DNA of 64,000 nucleotides from Plantago elongata (GCA_036897095.1 JAYMSP010000125.1:1-64000); one strand, 5' to 3'. Positions 24,329 to 35,999 are shown, numbered from the stretch's first letter. Notes: generated by a model from the letters alone, not told the origin. A program made the numbers and translations.

Positions 24329-26332
24329 CACTACTGCATATTGTCCATTTTTCACCAATTGTACATTGAGAATAAATAAATTTATGATGAATTTGTATAC
24401 TAAGGAAAGACAAGAAACGTGAAATTGAGTGAAACTTTCTAATGAACTAAGTTTAACTAATTTGTGGAAAAGAATTGACTGGTAATGTTTTGTTTTTGTA
24501 ATGAATAATGCAACACTCAATTATTTATAAAGTAATATTGAACATGAATTTATTTAAGTTTATGTCGTGTAAGGTGTGGTAAATTGCGAGAAAAAATTAT
24601 AATTGCACATACAAAAGGGAAGATTAACACAAAAGGCACACAAGTTAATATTACATACCATAAAATAAATATCGATGTGAATGAAAACATCAAGTTATAA
24701 TTAAGAAAAACCACGTACGAACTAAAGATATAGCAATTATTATCCATCGTTTGAGTCATAACTTATTGCCAAGATATATTTGCATAATATAAAAATGATT
24801 GTTTAACTAATAATAATATTTTAAAATGAATTAGTTCGCATAATTTTTGAAATAATAACCCTTCTTCAAATAACTTCATTAATTTCAACTCTTAAAACTA
24901 TTGTTTATAGAATCAAATTTTAAACCCATCAGAAAACAATTTTCATTATATTGGGTGAGCAAACACATGTTAAAATATATCCATTCTTTCATATGATAAC
25001 ATATATATACTTCTAAGTTATATCTCGTCAACTCTAGTTGTTGAAATATTTACCATATTTTCATTGTTTGGAATCATTTTAATAATTAACTCATTTTATC
25101 CAATATATTTGGAAATAATTAATGTATAAAATTGTAATAAACTTTAAACTTACCAAGCTTAACTTGTTTGGTTGGCATTTTATCCAATATATTTGAAATC
25201 ATGATATGAGCCACAAAATATGTGCATATGGGCTGATTTGCCATGCTGGACTAGGCTAAGGACTTGAGCCCTCCATATTATTGGATTTTGTCAAAGCTGG
25301 GTTTCGTTGCCATGTAGACGAAACCGACCAATTACGTTCTTACCCGGCTCCAAAACCCAGGTAGCTAGTCCCCAGAAACCCATTGCAAAATGCATAACAA
25401 ATCAGACATTTTGGGCAGGATCGTCTTTAAGGCCGAGTTTTAGCCAACCAAACGAATCGCAAAGGATGAGAGTGCGAGCACAATGGCATAAAAGAACCAA
25501 ATGCTCAAGGACATAAACGCAATTTGAAAAGGAGATTATAAAACTCTCTGTCCAAGTTCCATCCTCTCATTTGACTTTTTCTGGTCAGCACCGTTCGACT
25601 TTAAGTTTAATTTAAATACATATAATAACTCTTAATGAATTGTCAAAAATATATGAAAATGTATGGACCGGAATTCGGTTTAATGTATACATGTGTATAC
25701 AGTGCACCAGAGAACATTGCCTTCGACATGCTGTAACAAACTGTGAATTTAACTATAATAGTAAACACACTAACACGAAAGATAACCTAAAAAGAAAATT
25801 AAAAAAGAAAACGATTGAAAATGAAAAATACCAAGTATGATTTGAAGTAGGTTAATATATTCTAACATACCGAGTATTAAGACAAAAAAAATGACTAAGA
25901 TGATGTAATGAATTACAAAAATAATTCACAACACCTAATCGAGATGATTAAGCTGTGAACAAATGTCACTAAACAGTTCAATCGAACTAATGCAATCTAG
26001 TAAACAAACTAGACAAAGCTTAGAAAACTTTCAAATACGTGAGGTGTTGTGAATACACGACTGCTGCTCAAATTCACATACTTAAATGAACCAACTTCTG
26101 GCTTTATATATAGCCTTACAATGCACAATGCCCAGAAGGTAAGTTCCTATTTTCTTGCATCGAATCTTGACTTGAAACCAACAAGAAATCTTGTGTTCAA
26201 AGTTGTGGATGAATTCATTTCTGCTGCAAAGTTTTTGAGACAGGTTAATAATTAATGAGAGTAGTGATGGATAATTAACTTAATATAAATGATCACCAGA
26301 TTCAACAAACCTCTACAAGTTCTATTAGTAAA
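24329..26332. other. AT-rich intergenic DNA left of the SDR gene
   Basis: AT-rich except for a moderately GC-richer patch at about 25230-25530, in which I recognise no gene. The last ~200 bases are probably the SDR 3' untranslated region. Confidence 0.45.
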
Positions 26333-27613
26333 TTAAAATTCAGCCAACTGTGTACGATAGAAGTAGCAGCCTGTAGGACCTCCTTGAGGTAATAGAGCTA
26401 GCATCACTGGCCCTTGAGCTCCCTCTTCGGTTGTCACAGTTCCGGTGTGCCAGCTTAAGTCTGTGGGGACATGGCCTGGATGGACAGAGTTGATGCACAT
26501 ATTGGTATACTTCCGTGCAAGAACTCTAGTGTATGCAGTAAGGGCGGCCTTTGATATGCTGTAAGCTGGAAACATAGTTTGCCATCCATTGGTTTCCAGT
26601 GCATCATCTTGCACGTCATGCAAGAACTTCTCCAAAATTCCATCGATTTTCTCTTCTGTTAGAGTGTCGATGTCTCCAAGTTGTTTCCTAATCTGCTCAT
26701 TAGGCACGCGCTGCATTGTAAAATATAAGCATAATTCAGTTTAGGAGTCTAATTTTAATCTTGTTTTGCAACATATTTCTTGTTGTCGAATAATATCACT
26801 GGTTGAATTGATCTACTTACACTTAATTCACCAGCTTCGGAAGAGATGTTCACTATTCTTGCTCCTGAGGAGGATAGGTGTAGCAATGGAAGAAGAGCTT
26901 CAGTTACGTTCTTGGCACCATAATAGTTGGTATCGAGGCCTTCTTTTGCCTTCTCATACGTTGTTTTTGCAACATCTAGAATCTTTATTATCGACTTGCC
27001 TGCCAGCTGCAAATGATGGAGATTGCTAAGGTCGATTATGAGAACTACAATCTAGTTTTGCTATAAATGTCATTGCCAATCTGCATTACCTCTGGTGCGG
27101 TTTCTACATTTAAATTCTTTAGTCCATCTTTGTCAACAACGACTCCTTGAGCTCCAGCATTGTTCACCTACATTTAAATATTGTTAAATGGTCTCAGTTC
27201 CTCTTGTTTTCATCATTTCAAACAATGATATGTCAAAAACTGGAAATAAATTAATCTTACCAAAATATCGAGTCTTTTAAACTCAGTTGTTATGAACTTG
27301 GCCAGGGAATCTATGCTTTGTGGATCTCTAACATCAAGCTGGTGGAAGAACACATTGGAAAAGCCTGATTTCTGCAGCAGTTTCATGGCTTCCATACCCC
27401 TTGTCTCATTTCTAGCTGTCAAAACTATCGTCACACCTTCTTTTGCAAGCTGCCGGACAGTTTCAAAGCCAATGCCTTTATTAGCTCCAGTAACCACAGC
27501 GTATCTGAGAATCATACAACATATAGATAATTTCTCATAACCAAGGCTTTATCAAAGAACTGTTTCAATTAATTCTATCACCTTTTTGGGACCTCAGTTG
27601 CATCTGGTGCCAT
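26333..27613 (-). CDS. Short-chain dehydrogenase/reductase, menthol/salutaridine-reductase type
   Basis: NAD(P)H-dependent carbonyl reductase of the SDR114C-like plant group ((+)-neomenthol dehydrogenase and salutaridine reductase relatives), probably cytosolic. Five exons on the minus strand: 27613-27582, 27504-27261, 27167-27090, 27006-26821, 26710-26333, all with GT..AG borders and compatible phases, giving about 305 residues (family 295-315). The cofactor motif TGANKGIG lies near residue 16, NNAG near 93, NISSEAG (catalytic Ser) near 170 and YSISK (catalytic Tyr and Lys) near 230. The start MAPDATEVPKR places the Rossmann motif at its usual distance. A decayed copy lies immediately upstream in opposite orientation. 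The exact substrate cannot be read from sequence. Confidence 0.93.
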
Positions 27614-27807
27614 ATCTGAGACTTAGGCGTTTCCTGTCCTTCGCTTTTTCAAGAATTAGCTGCTGCTTTTCTACAAATTTCATCCCATTTGCATCATAGT
27701 TTTATAAGGTGTTTATTTTGTTTCTACACAAGGAATTTAAAAGGCATTTGCATATTACAATGCTTGTATTCTGTCTTTATCTTGGATAGAATCTGGCTAA
27801 AAAAGAT

Positions 27808-28492
27808 GCTAGTCTCCATCACCATCAACTAGCCTATCCACATCAGGAGCAAGAATTGTGAACGTCTCTTCCGAGGCTGGTGGACTAAAAGTGAGCAGAT
27901 CATTCAAAGAATTCCTGATTGCCATAGCATTTAAATCGCTCTATTTGGCTCGATGAACAGTGATTTGGCTTAAAATACACTTCAAATACCCCATTTCAAT
28001 TCCATTCCAAATACAATTTCACCAAAATCCAATTCAAATGGACATTTGAGTGCCATGCCAATCAGCCCCTCATCTTTTTTAACAATATGAAGAACCTGAA
28101 AAGTATTGCACAGCTGATTTTGAAACAGAATACTTAATGAACGTGTTTTTTCACCCTTTCTTATGCAGCACATCTGTAGTGAGCAGATAAGTAAAAGAAC
28201 TTGGAGATATTGATACTCTAATAGAAGAGAAAATCGATGGAATACTCCAGAAATCCCTGCAAAATATCCAAGAAAATGCATTCGAAGCAAATGGATGGCC
28301 AATATCACTACCTGACATGCGTATAAACTGTTTACATGCATCCAGGTACTATACCTAGCTACCGCTATAATTTGACATACTGGAACAATGACGGTGGAAG
28401 AGGGAGCTGAAGAAACTTTAAAGTCAGCTCTACTACCTGATATCGATGGAGGTCCTGGCTACTATATGGATCGTACGCTGGTGGCTGATTTT
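27808..28492 (+). pseudogene. SDR pseudogene, inverted copy of the neighbouring gene
   Basis: Two blocks match the neighbouring SDR but run on the plus strand. Block 1 (about 27808-27890) is the end of exon 4: GARIVNVSSEAGGLK followed by an intact-looking donor GTGAGC. Block 2 (28169-28492), after an acceptor TTATGCAG, is the last exon: IDTLIEEKIDGILQK, ENAFEANGW, then TVEEGAEETLKSALLP, ending RTLVADF. Frame is lost near 28195 and the central catalytic YxxxK part is missing. Exons 1-3 were not found. A MITE occupies its intron. Confidence 0.85.
27914..28069. mobile_element. MITE inside the SDR pseudogene intron
   Basis: About 155 bp with imperfect terminal inverted repeats: left CCTGATTGCCATAGCATTTA, right (reverse complement) GGGGCTGATTGGCATGGCAC. 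It is related to a second copy at about 35224-35385 in opposite orientation (shared core: AATTGAAATGGGGTATTTGA-type text). No coding capacity. Superfamily not determined. Confidence 0.7.
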
Positions 28493-28930
28493 TTATTACA
28501 AGACATAGACTTTATTTATGACATTTTATCCAAGCATGTTTAGCTGCAGTTGGAAAATTTTCACCTGAACTATACTACTCTTTCTATGTTGTAAAAGGTT
28601 TTAGGAATGCTGTAGTTATCCGGCCATAGAATCGCATTGCCATATTTTTCTCAATATCATTTTTTTCCAACTCTAAAACTCAGTGTAGAATATCAATCCA
28701 AAGATTATTGATCCAAACTCAGTGTATTATCTTGAGAACGTCCATTCCTGCTAGCTGCATCGGTGAGAAAGCAAGATGTATAAAGTATTACTATTATTCA
28801 CGTTTGTAACTGATGCCGAAGTGTTTCTTGTCCATCTTACTTGTGTAGCAGTTCTGTTCATAACGATATACTGGCAGAAAGATTGGCATCTATAACAACC
28901 TTACGGTATGAAGTCAGTAGTAGTCTGAAC
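28493..28930. other. Intergenic spacer
   Basis: No gene, repeat or regulatory signal that I can support between the SDR pseudogene and the F-box pseudogene. Confidence 0.4.
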
Positions 28931-29400
28931 AGAGATGCATAAGACATTGTGGTCTAGTCTTTCCAAACCTGCTAGAATTCATCAGCTGCATAAAACGCAG
29001 TAGCTGATCAGAAAAAGTGCAGAATACATCAGCTTGTTGTCTTTCTAAAATAATCTTGAGGCAATTCATCAACTACACACAATCAGTTCTTCTGTGTTTG
29101 AGTTGTAAGCCAATCCAATACCATTAAGTCTATCGGGTGCTGGATAGGGCAGCAACTGAATCCATTTTCCGGTCAGGGGATCACAACGCGATATGTGTTG
29201 TAGTCATCACATAATACGAGTCCATCCGAGCAACATGCAATATTGCTAAAACTATCTGGCAACGGCTTAATCTTTTGCTCGTCAGGTAATATGTTTATAA
29301 ATGGACGAGAAGTTGGATAAGGAACGCACCTAAATGTAGACCTTGCACTACAAATTGGTGTTTGGTTAACCTAGGAGCAAACTACATATGTTCTATCTTT
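28931..29400 (-). pseudogene. F-box gene tandem copy with internal deletion
   Basis: A tandem duplicate of the F-box gene at 29595-31004. The 3' flank (AGTCTTTCCAA, ATACATCAG), the C-terminal codons and then the region equivalent to 30465-30690 are present, for example TGGCAACGGCTTAATCTTTT and CGAGTCCATCCG. About 790 bases of the middle of the gene are missing in one jump, and the N-terminal F-box half is absent. It cannot encode a working F-box protein. Confidence 0.82.
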
Positions 29401-29594
29401 AAAGTTTGTATAATCAGAGATAAATAATTAGATAAACCTGCAGAAGTATATACGAGCAGAAAAGCTGGTATGTATTTTAGAACATTTTATGAAATGAAGT
29501 CTAAAGGAGATGCAGAGAAAAACATTAGTTAGTCTTTCCAACTTCAACATGGTAGAATAAGAATTCTTAAACTATATGAAACTAAGTGATCTGA

Positions 29595-31004
29595 TCAAAG
29601 AAGTGCTGAATACATCAGTTTCCGGGTTTTCAAACATAAACATATAGGTAATCCATCAACACACACGCAACCATCAGTGGTTATTTTATCATAACTGCTG
29701 CCAAAAGGACCATTCGACGATAAACAAAGAGATTCTCTCAATAGAACCCAACCAATAATGCTTGTTTCACCATCAGGACATCCACGATATTGAACTAACT
29801 CTAACCTCTGGCTCTCTGGGTCGTAAAGAAACATCTTCTGTTGCAGGTTAAGGACAGCGGCAACATGGTTGGTTGGAATCAATCCCTGCAACTTAATAAC
29901 ACGGTTCGATCCAGTATCTTTTTCTTTAATCGTTATCTTCTTGCTTTTTAAAACCAAGGACATTTTATTGTAGAGAGAAGTATTATCAATCGTGTGCATC
30001 AAGACCCACCGGTCCTCAGGTATGGTCGTGGCACACTTGTAACTATCATAATCATCAATCGGAAGCTTCCAGAAGGTTAGGACCCCTGTGCCATGACGCC
30101 TACGACCATCACGTCTCGCAACCCACAAGAGATTATCAGTGGATGACCTAGTTACAGATAAGTAAGCATCCCGAGTCCAACCTTGAGGCAGCTTAATCAG
30201 ATGAATGCAGTTTTCAACTCGATTTGAATTATAAACAATGATACTACTATTATTAGTCTGACCAGTATGCCAATGGAAAACACCTTTATACACAACCATG
30301 CGAGTAAACCACCACCTCTGGAGTACCTCATTTACCATAAGTGTCGATGTTGTCCATCTCCTAGTCTCATAAGAATAGGTCTGTATATCCAAACTTCGTT
30401 TCTCCACTTCATTCGGCTTGTGGACAATCCCCACAACTTTGAAACTCGGTACGAGCTCTTCTGTGTTCTCTTTGCAAGCTAATCCAATACCACAAAGTAA
30501 ATTGGGCGCTGTATAGGACGGCAACTGAATAAACTTTCTGGTCAGGGGGTTCACAACGTGATACGTGCGGTTGGGGTATACGCGGTGGTCATAACATAAT
30601 AAGAGTCCATCCGACGAATGAACAACTTTGCCAAAACAATCTGGCAAAGGCTTAATTTTTTGCTTTTCCTGTTGCACTACGGGCAATATGTTTACTATCA
30701 TTGAATGCATACTTCTGTTTTGAATGAATGCTAGCAGACGTCGTCCACCATCCCCCGAGAGTTGCTGCTTACGAGTTCTAGAGCAATAACTTAGGAGAAA
30801 TGTAGGATGAGCAATAATTTCATTCCATCTCTTTGATACACATCTGCATTTGAAAATCGATTTGGGTGGCAAATGTACTAGTATCTCAATCAGTAGATCA
30901 TCATTGCCAACCACTTCTTCCACTACACTCATGATCATCAGTTTGCTTTTCTTTAACGATTTCCTCCCCTTCATTCTGCCATAAGTTCGATCATTCAAAG
31001 GCAT
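29595..31004 (-). CDS. F-box protein with F-box-associated (FBA-type) domain
   Basis: Probable SCF substrate receptor in the nucleus or cytosol. From the first in-frame ATG (31004) it is 469 residues; a second ATG at 30974 (MKGRKSLKK) is also possible. The F-box is at residues about 31-75: NDDLLIEILVHLPPKSIFKC, then RCVSKRWNEII. Next comes a type-3-like F-box-associated domain: LLCYDHRVYPNRTYHVVNP, PLTRKFIQLP, then a beta-rich region to the end. It is single-exon and intact. A deleted copy lies just downstream (28931-29400). These F-box genes are a fast-evolving family in plants, so a specific substrate cannot be guessed. Confidence 0.88.
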   Translation of the reverse strand: MPLNDRTYGRMKGRKSLKKSKLMIMSVVEEVVGNDDLLIEILVHLPPKSIFKCRCVSKRWNEIIAHPTFLLSYCSRTRKQQLSGDGGRRLLAFIQNRSMHSMIVNILPVVQQEKQKIKPLPDCFGKVVHSSDGLLLCYDHRVYPNRTYHVVNPLTRKFIQLPSYTAPNLLCGIGLACKENTEELVPSFKVVGIVHKPNEVEKRSLDIQTYSYETRRWTTSTLMVNEVLQRWWFTRMVVYKGVFHWHTGQTNNSSIIVYNSNRVENCIHLIKLPQGWTRDAYLSVTRSSTDNLLWVARRDGRRRHGTGVLTFWKLPIDDYDSYKCATTIPEDRWVLMHTIDNTSLYNKMSLVLKSKKITIKEKDTGSNRVIKLQGLIPTNHVAAVLNLQQKMFLYDPESQRLELVQYRGCPDGETSIIGWVLLRESLCLSSNGPFGSSYDKITTDGCVCVDGLPICLCLKTRKLMYSALL

Positions 31005-31112
31005 ACCAAGAATCAAAATAGTGTATAATAACAATGACGAAAACAAAAGGACACATGCATATTAGCAGAGCAAAACGAATTTGTTTAGGGCTAAATAATA
31101 ATTAGGGATTTC
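31005..31112. other. Upstream flank of the F-box gene
   Basis: Short upstream flank, ending in the left target-site duplication (31103-31112) of the second SINE copy. Confidence 0.4.
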
Positions 31113-31210
31113 GACAACGAAGCGCACAGTCAGTCCGTGTCACCTTCAACAAATAGATCGGGATTCGAGTCAGCTTTAATGTTCAAAAATTGATTAAAAA
31201 AAAAAAAAAC
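31113..31210 (+). mobile_element. Short tRNA-derived SINE, copy 2
   Basis: 98 bp, starting GACAACGAAGCGCA as in copy 1 (GACAACCAAGCGCA). It has a B-box-like GGGATTCGAGTC and a 13-A tail. It is flanked by a perfect 10-bp target-site duplication, TAGGGATTTC, at 31103-31112 and 31211-31220. It lies just upstream of the F-box gene in opposite orientation. Confidence 0.88.
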
Positions 31211-31220
31211 TAGGGATTTC

Positions 31221-31569
31221 AAATTACTCAACAATGAATTAACAAGCAATAAGTCCCATATTTTAAAGTCAGAGCATAAAAACTGGATCAAATAAGGATT
31301 ATTTACCTTACAAAAGTGTCCAATTCTATTGTCGATCAGTCTTTATGGAAGTGAATGGTACTGAAAAGTGAGAACAGAAAATTTGTCGAAACCAATGAGA
31401 AACTCTTAGGAGAATTTGTAGACACCACCGGTTCGTACTCATATGTTGCAATGGAGAAGATGAAGTTGCAACTTCGCAGGCAGCCTTAGTTCGTTTAGAA
31501 ACTGTAATAATCAGAACACGCATGCTTAATAATGGTTAATTGAAACATACGTTTTAACTCTCATCTATC
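31221..31569. other. Spacer between SINE and LTR element
   Basis: No gene supported. Confidence 0.4.
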
Positions 31570-31574
31570 ATGAC

Positions 31575-33356
31575 TAGTAGAAGTATAATTAGATTAAGAC
31601 TCTCATCTATCATAACTATTAAAAGTATAATTAGATTAAGACGCATTTAATTTTAGTGTTTAAAAGTATTATTGAATTAAAATTTCTAATTATATCTAGC
31701 TATCTATACATACATACATATATATATATATGTGAGATTGTTGAATAAGAAAAAGTAGGGAAAATAGTTCTTTCTTGATTTTTTGGTATCAGAGCCTTAT
31801 AAGTCTCCAACGAGCATTGGTCATGCCTCTCATCTTTTACCTCAATGTAATAAATCTGATTGCATTTATTTCTTTTCACCATTTTCTCATTATCTCTCAA
31901 GCGCTCATGCACATCTCTTTCATCCCAGAACTCTCGTATACAAAACCTCAAGTTCAATGTATCCTCCCGTATACAAAACCTCACGTTCAATATACGATCA
32001 TCTTGCAATCGCTTCCCACTGAATCGATTTTCTCTTCTTTCTCAAGATCGATTTAACTGAATTGATTTTCTTCTCTAATTAAACAAACCACTGTTGTTGA
32101 TCCCCACCCATATTCGAACAATTTTCTTTAATCTGTCAAACTTCTCCTCTGATCGAACAACCCACTGTTGTCGATCCCCCTTTCATGTTCAAACAGCTTT
32201 CTTCAATATGTCGAACTTCTCATCAAAAACACACTGTTGTCGATCCCCTCTCATGTTTGAACAATTTTCTTTAATTTGTCGAACTTTCTCTATCCTCCTG
32301 CAATTGCTGGCAATCGTCGTTCTCCTGTCCAACGATCACCCCAGCATGTTCGATCTTCATCGACCACCTCTGCAATTGCTCGCGATCGTCGGTCGCCCTA
32401 TTGTCCGACGGACAATCCTCTGACCAGGTCTTCTTCTTTTGATTACGCAGTGGATTTATCTTCTTTTTATGCAGTTGAGTTGTTTCTTCTCCTACAATGT
32501 ACTACTGCGTTTTCTCCACGCGTCATCGGTTTTCTCGAGCAACTATCTCCGCTCTGTTCTGAGATCAGATTAAGCTCTCGAAGTCGCACGTCTTGATCAA
32601 AAGGGTTCTCCTCATCCTCAGATCAACCTGACGCGCCACCAGGCCATTCCACACAGCTTACTAGTCCGAACCTCCTTTTGTGTTTAGAGTTTGCTAGTTT
32701 TTTTCCATCTCCAATCGTTCGAGCTAACTGTCTGAAGCTCTTGCTCCGCTATATTTTGGACTATTGAGGTCACATGTTGACCCCTCTCTGCCTACTCAGG
32801 ACTATCTCTATGTAATCACTTATTGATCCTTCTTTTTCCATCTCTGTGTGGTATTATATCATCTCCTATTTTGAATGTCTCTCTATGTCTGTTCTGGGTT
32901 AACTTCTTCCACCCGACTCTTGCAAACTCGAGCACCTCACTGGAGTAGGGTACAATATTTGGGTCCATGTTACCCATAACCAACTGCCCATGGTATCGCC
33001 CATCGTTCAGTCATCTTTTGCCTCGCCTGCTCTCGTACAACATCGATGTAGAACGTTATGGATGAAATATGTTGATTCTTATCTATGAGTCGATTTTTCA
33101 CCAAAGGATTTCCACAAGTATTGTTTGATACTTTTCGGGACATTCTCAACGTTCATCAAACTCCTGTTTCGACTGAGGAGGAATGTTAGAAGTATAATTA
33201 GATTAGGACTCCGTAATATTAGTAATTAAAAGTATTATTGAATTAAAATTTTCTAATTATATCTAGCTATACATACTTGTACATACATACATACATACAT
33301 ATATATATATATATGAGATTTTTGAATAAGAAGAACTAGAGAAAATAGTTCTTTCA
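31575..33356 (+). mobile_element. LTR retrotransposon fossil, small and apparently non-autonomous
   Basis: Direct terminal repeats lie at 31575-31775 and 33184-33356 (the left one is longer because of a local internal duplication). A 5-bp target-site duplication ATGAC flanks the element at 31570-31574 and 33357-33361. A primer-binding site for initiator tRNA-Met (TGGTATCAGAGC, 31784-31795) follows the left repeat, and a purine-rich tract (GAGGAGGAA) precedes the right one. The ~1.4-kb interior is CT-rich and shows no recognisable Gag-Pol domain. The primer site and short repeats suggest a Copia-type, TRIM/SMART-like derivative. The LTRs differ at several places, so it is not very young. Confidence 0.82.
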
Positions 33357-33361
33357 ATGAC

Positions 33362-35223
33362 AACTTCCGTCTCTTAATTCTATCTTACTTTGAAGCGTGC
33401 CTTCAATTCCAGTCATAATACTTTCAAATTCTTTGCAGTTAAGTCATGTATTATCGAAGTACTTGATCACTTCACGAAATCGTTTCTCTTTAAACTTCCA
33501 ATACATCTCCCAGCCTAGCCCAGCTAATAAGAAACTTTCCTTGACAGGAGTTTTCTATGTATTGTTTGGATTGGAACATGAGGCAAGAAGCAGACCGTAG
33601 TTTTTGAGAGGGGATCTGTGAAACAGGATCGTGAGTAGGTATACATTTTCAGTGCGTTGCCTTTTGTTTATATGATTCTGACATGTTCTCGATCAACTTA
33701 AGACTGGAAGTGTAACTTGTGTCGTGAGACTGAGACTAGTCAAGGTGTTACTGTCCATGTTCAAGGTTCGACACTAGTCCCACTCACCTCACCAACTCTT
33801 TTTGGTCAAAATCTCGTTATTTGCCTTCTGTTCTGTCTTTATAAAATCCTATGTAAGTGCGTGCTTTTGTCAGAAATAAACATATCAAAATGTAGTGATG
33901 CATAATATTTTCTTTTAAATGATAAAATTGATTCGGACCTTAAAATTATTAGTTGGAAGGAAATCAACTTACTAATTCAATTATATTTCGTTGTCTAGTG
34001 ATATATAATATTATTTGTGTTTGTTAATTGTTATCGTGATGAAGTGTTAAAATAAATTATGGATACATTAATGTTCAACACGTCGTATGGCTTTTTGTAA
34101 ACGAGACAAGATAGATTTTCCAGAAATCTACTACTCTTCCGTCCCGAAACAAGTGTACTATATTCAATTTATATGTGTTCTGTTACAAATGTTATATTTT
34201 TATTTTTGATAATATTTTTAATTATTTTTTAAAATTTCGTGCTCAAAAATGAAAAGTTAGTTATTCTGGAACGAAATAAGTTACCTTAGGCTCTATAAAA
34301 CAGTTTTAACTAGTGGCGTGGATTAAAGTGGATTCAACTCATATCGTCAACCATGTCTCTTTCAAGTGAGGTTGTATTTCTTTTACTTAAATTACTTCAT
34401 GGTAAATTATAAATTAAAGTAAAAAATCAACAAACATTTAGATTTGCCATATGTGTATTAGAATTAATTGAGATAGTTTTCCTTTTTTATAATGTGATAG
34501 TAGGTAAAATTTTAGGTCATATTTGTTATACCGTTGGAGTGGCAATCTCCCCACTCAAATCGAACATTTTGTACAAAAAAATTCAATTTCAATTGAAAAA
34601 GACCACTCAAATTTTATACCAATCCCTTAATAATGTGATACGTGGTAAATTTATTTTTGGGGATCTTACAATAATACGACCAGACAATTTATGGACAATG
34701 AATAATGACAGCTTTTTAGAAATCACGATGGCCAGCCAAGTCAGGTGCGTGCGATATGATATCTGCTACAGAAACAATATGCACATTTGGATAACATATA
34801 CAATTTCCATTGTGTATATAAGGTTAAAAGTAACATGTCTAAATGTTTGGTAGACCCACAGTACATGAAAAGCCAACCATATGTCAAATTGTTAATGCCC
34901 ATAAAAACACTTTAAGGACTCCATAAATTCAGTCTCCATGTACGGATGTTTAGATAGATGCTCTCTCAGACTCTAAACATAAATCTAAGTAAATATGCCG
35001 TGGTCCATGTCTATATTTACATGATGATTTTTCTTCGCTCAGGAAATTGCGATCGTGCATAAATTAAATGAAGCAATTGAGAGAGACTACAAGTAAGTAG
35101 AATTATGTGTCAGTTTAATTCATGAGTCCGTCCCTGCAAGTAAGTGAATCGAACATGTGAGACTCGATTCCTTGAAACCCTAATGTATATGAGTAACCTA
35201 GTGTTCGAACGATTAAGAATAAA
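33362..35223. other. AT-rich intergenic DNA
   Basis: No gene is supported. A weak Stowaway-like end (CTCTTCCGTCCCGAAACAAG) sits near 34133, without a convincing partner. Open frames such as 34494-34853 resemble nothing known and lack coding character. Confidence 0.45.
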
Positions 35224-35385
35224 GGGGCTGATTGATATAGAATTTGAATGGGTATTTGGATGGATTTGTGAAATTGTATTTGAAATGAAATTAAAATTGA
35301 GGTATTTAAAGTATATTTTAAACTAAATTACTGTTCATCGAATTAAATGAATCGATTTAAATACTATGACGAGTGATTGTCCAAC
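35224..35385. mobile_element. MITE, second copy of the GGGGCTGATTG family
   Basis: Starts GGGGCTGATTGATATAGAAT. Its core reads like the reverse complement of the element at 27914-28069, including AATTGTATTTGAAATG and TTCATCGAATTAAATGAATCG-type text. The right end is less certain. No coding capacity. Confidence 0.55.
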
Positions 35386-35629
35386 TAGTCATTTTGAATA
35401 TTTGATAACACAACCAAATTACTAGAGAAGGGTGAGGCTGTTAACAAATACTAGTAGTAATTAACTCTGGTTGACCAAATGATTAAGTGAGCAAAAGGGC
35501 AACTTGTTTTTCGTCTCTTTCTGTCTTTCACGTTCGACATTCTTTTATTCAAAGCGCTGACACATCATATAAAAATCTAACTGGATAATCGTTTAGGAAA
35601 GAAGAGAGTAGTGGAAAAAAATAAACTTA

Positions 35630-35990
35630 GGATCCATTATTTATTTATATTGAAATTAATGAAACTGGACGAAATTATTATACAGTATAAATAATAATTA
35701 AATTCAAATGAACTGAAATAAATTAAACTGAACGGAAGTATTATACATTATAAATTATAACTGATTTGAATTGAACTAAATAAAACTGAAATAATATGTT
35801 CTTTTCAACTGAAATTTACACTATTAAAATGTTGTATAAATTATAACTAATTAGTAGAGTTGAACTGAACTAAATAAAACTGAAAAACTATGTTCTTTTC
35901 AATTAAAATTTACACAATTAAAATGATGTATAAACTAATTAGTAGAGTCCAACTGATCTGAATTAAATTGGAGTACTTTAAGTTGGGGAG
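35630..35990. repeat. Tandem AT-rich repeat with ~95-105-bp period, MITE-derived
   Basis: Two to three diverged units carry CTAAATAAAACTGAAA, TATGTTCTTTTCAA and TTACAC.ATTAAAATG in fixed order. The word GTTCTTTTCAACT equals the terminal repeat of the MITE at 41829-41950, so this looks like a tandem or nested array of that family. Confidence 0.65.
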
Positions 35991-35999
35991 AAGAAAACA

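Noticed and set aside
25230-25530. GC-richer patch with a 69-codon open stretch
   Set aside because: No domain and no repeat partner in the window. Left as unexplained spacer.
31775-32596. Several open stretches inside the LTR fossil
   Set aside because: Ser/Pro-rich low-complexity text without Gag or Pol signatures; they are part of the fossil's interior, not host genes.
34494-34853. 119-codon open stretch
   Set aside because: AT-rich, no similarity to a known family, no neighbouring gene features.
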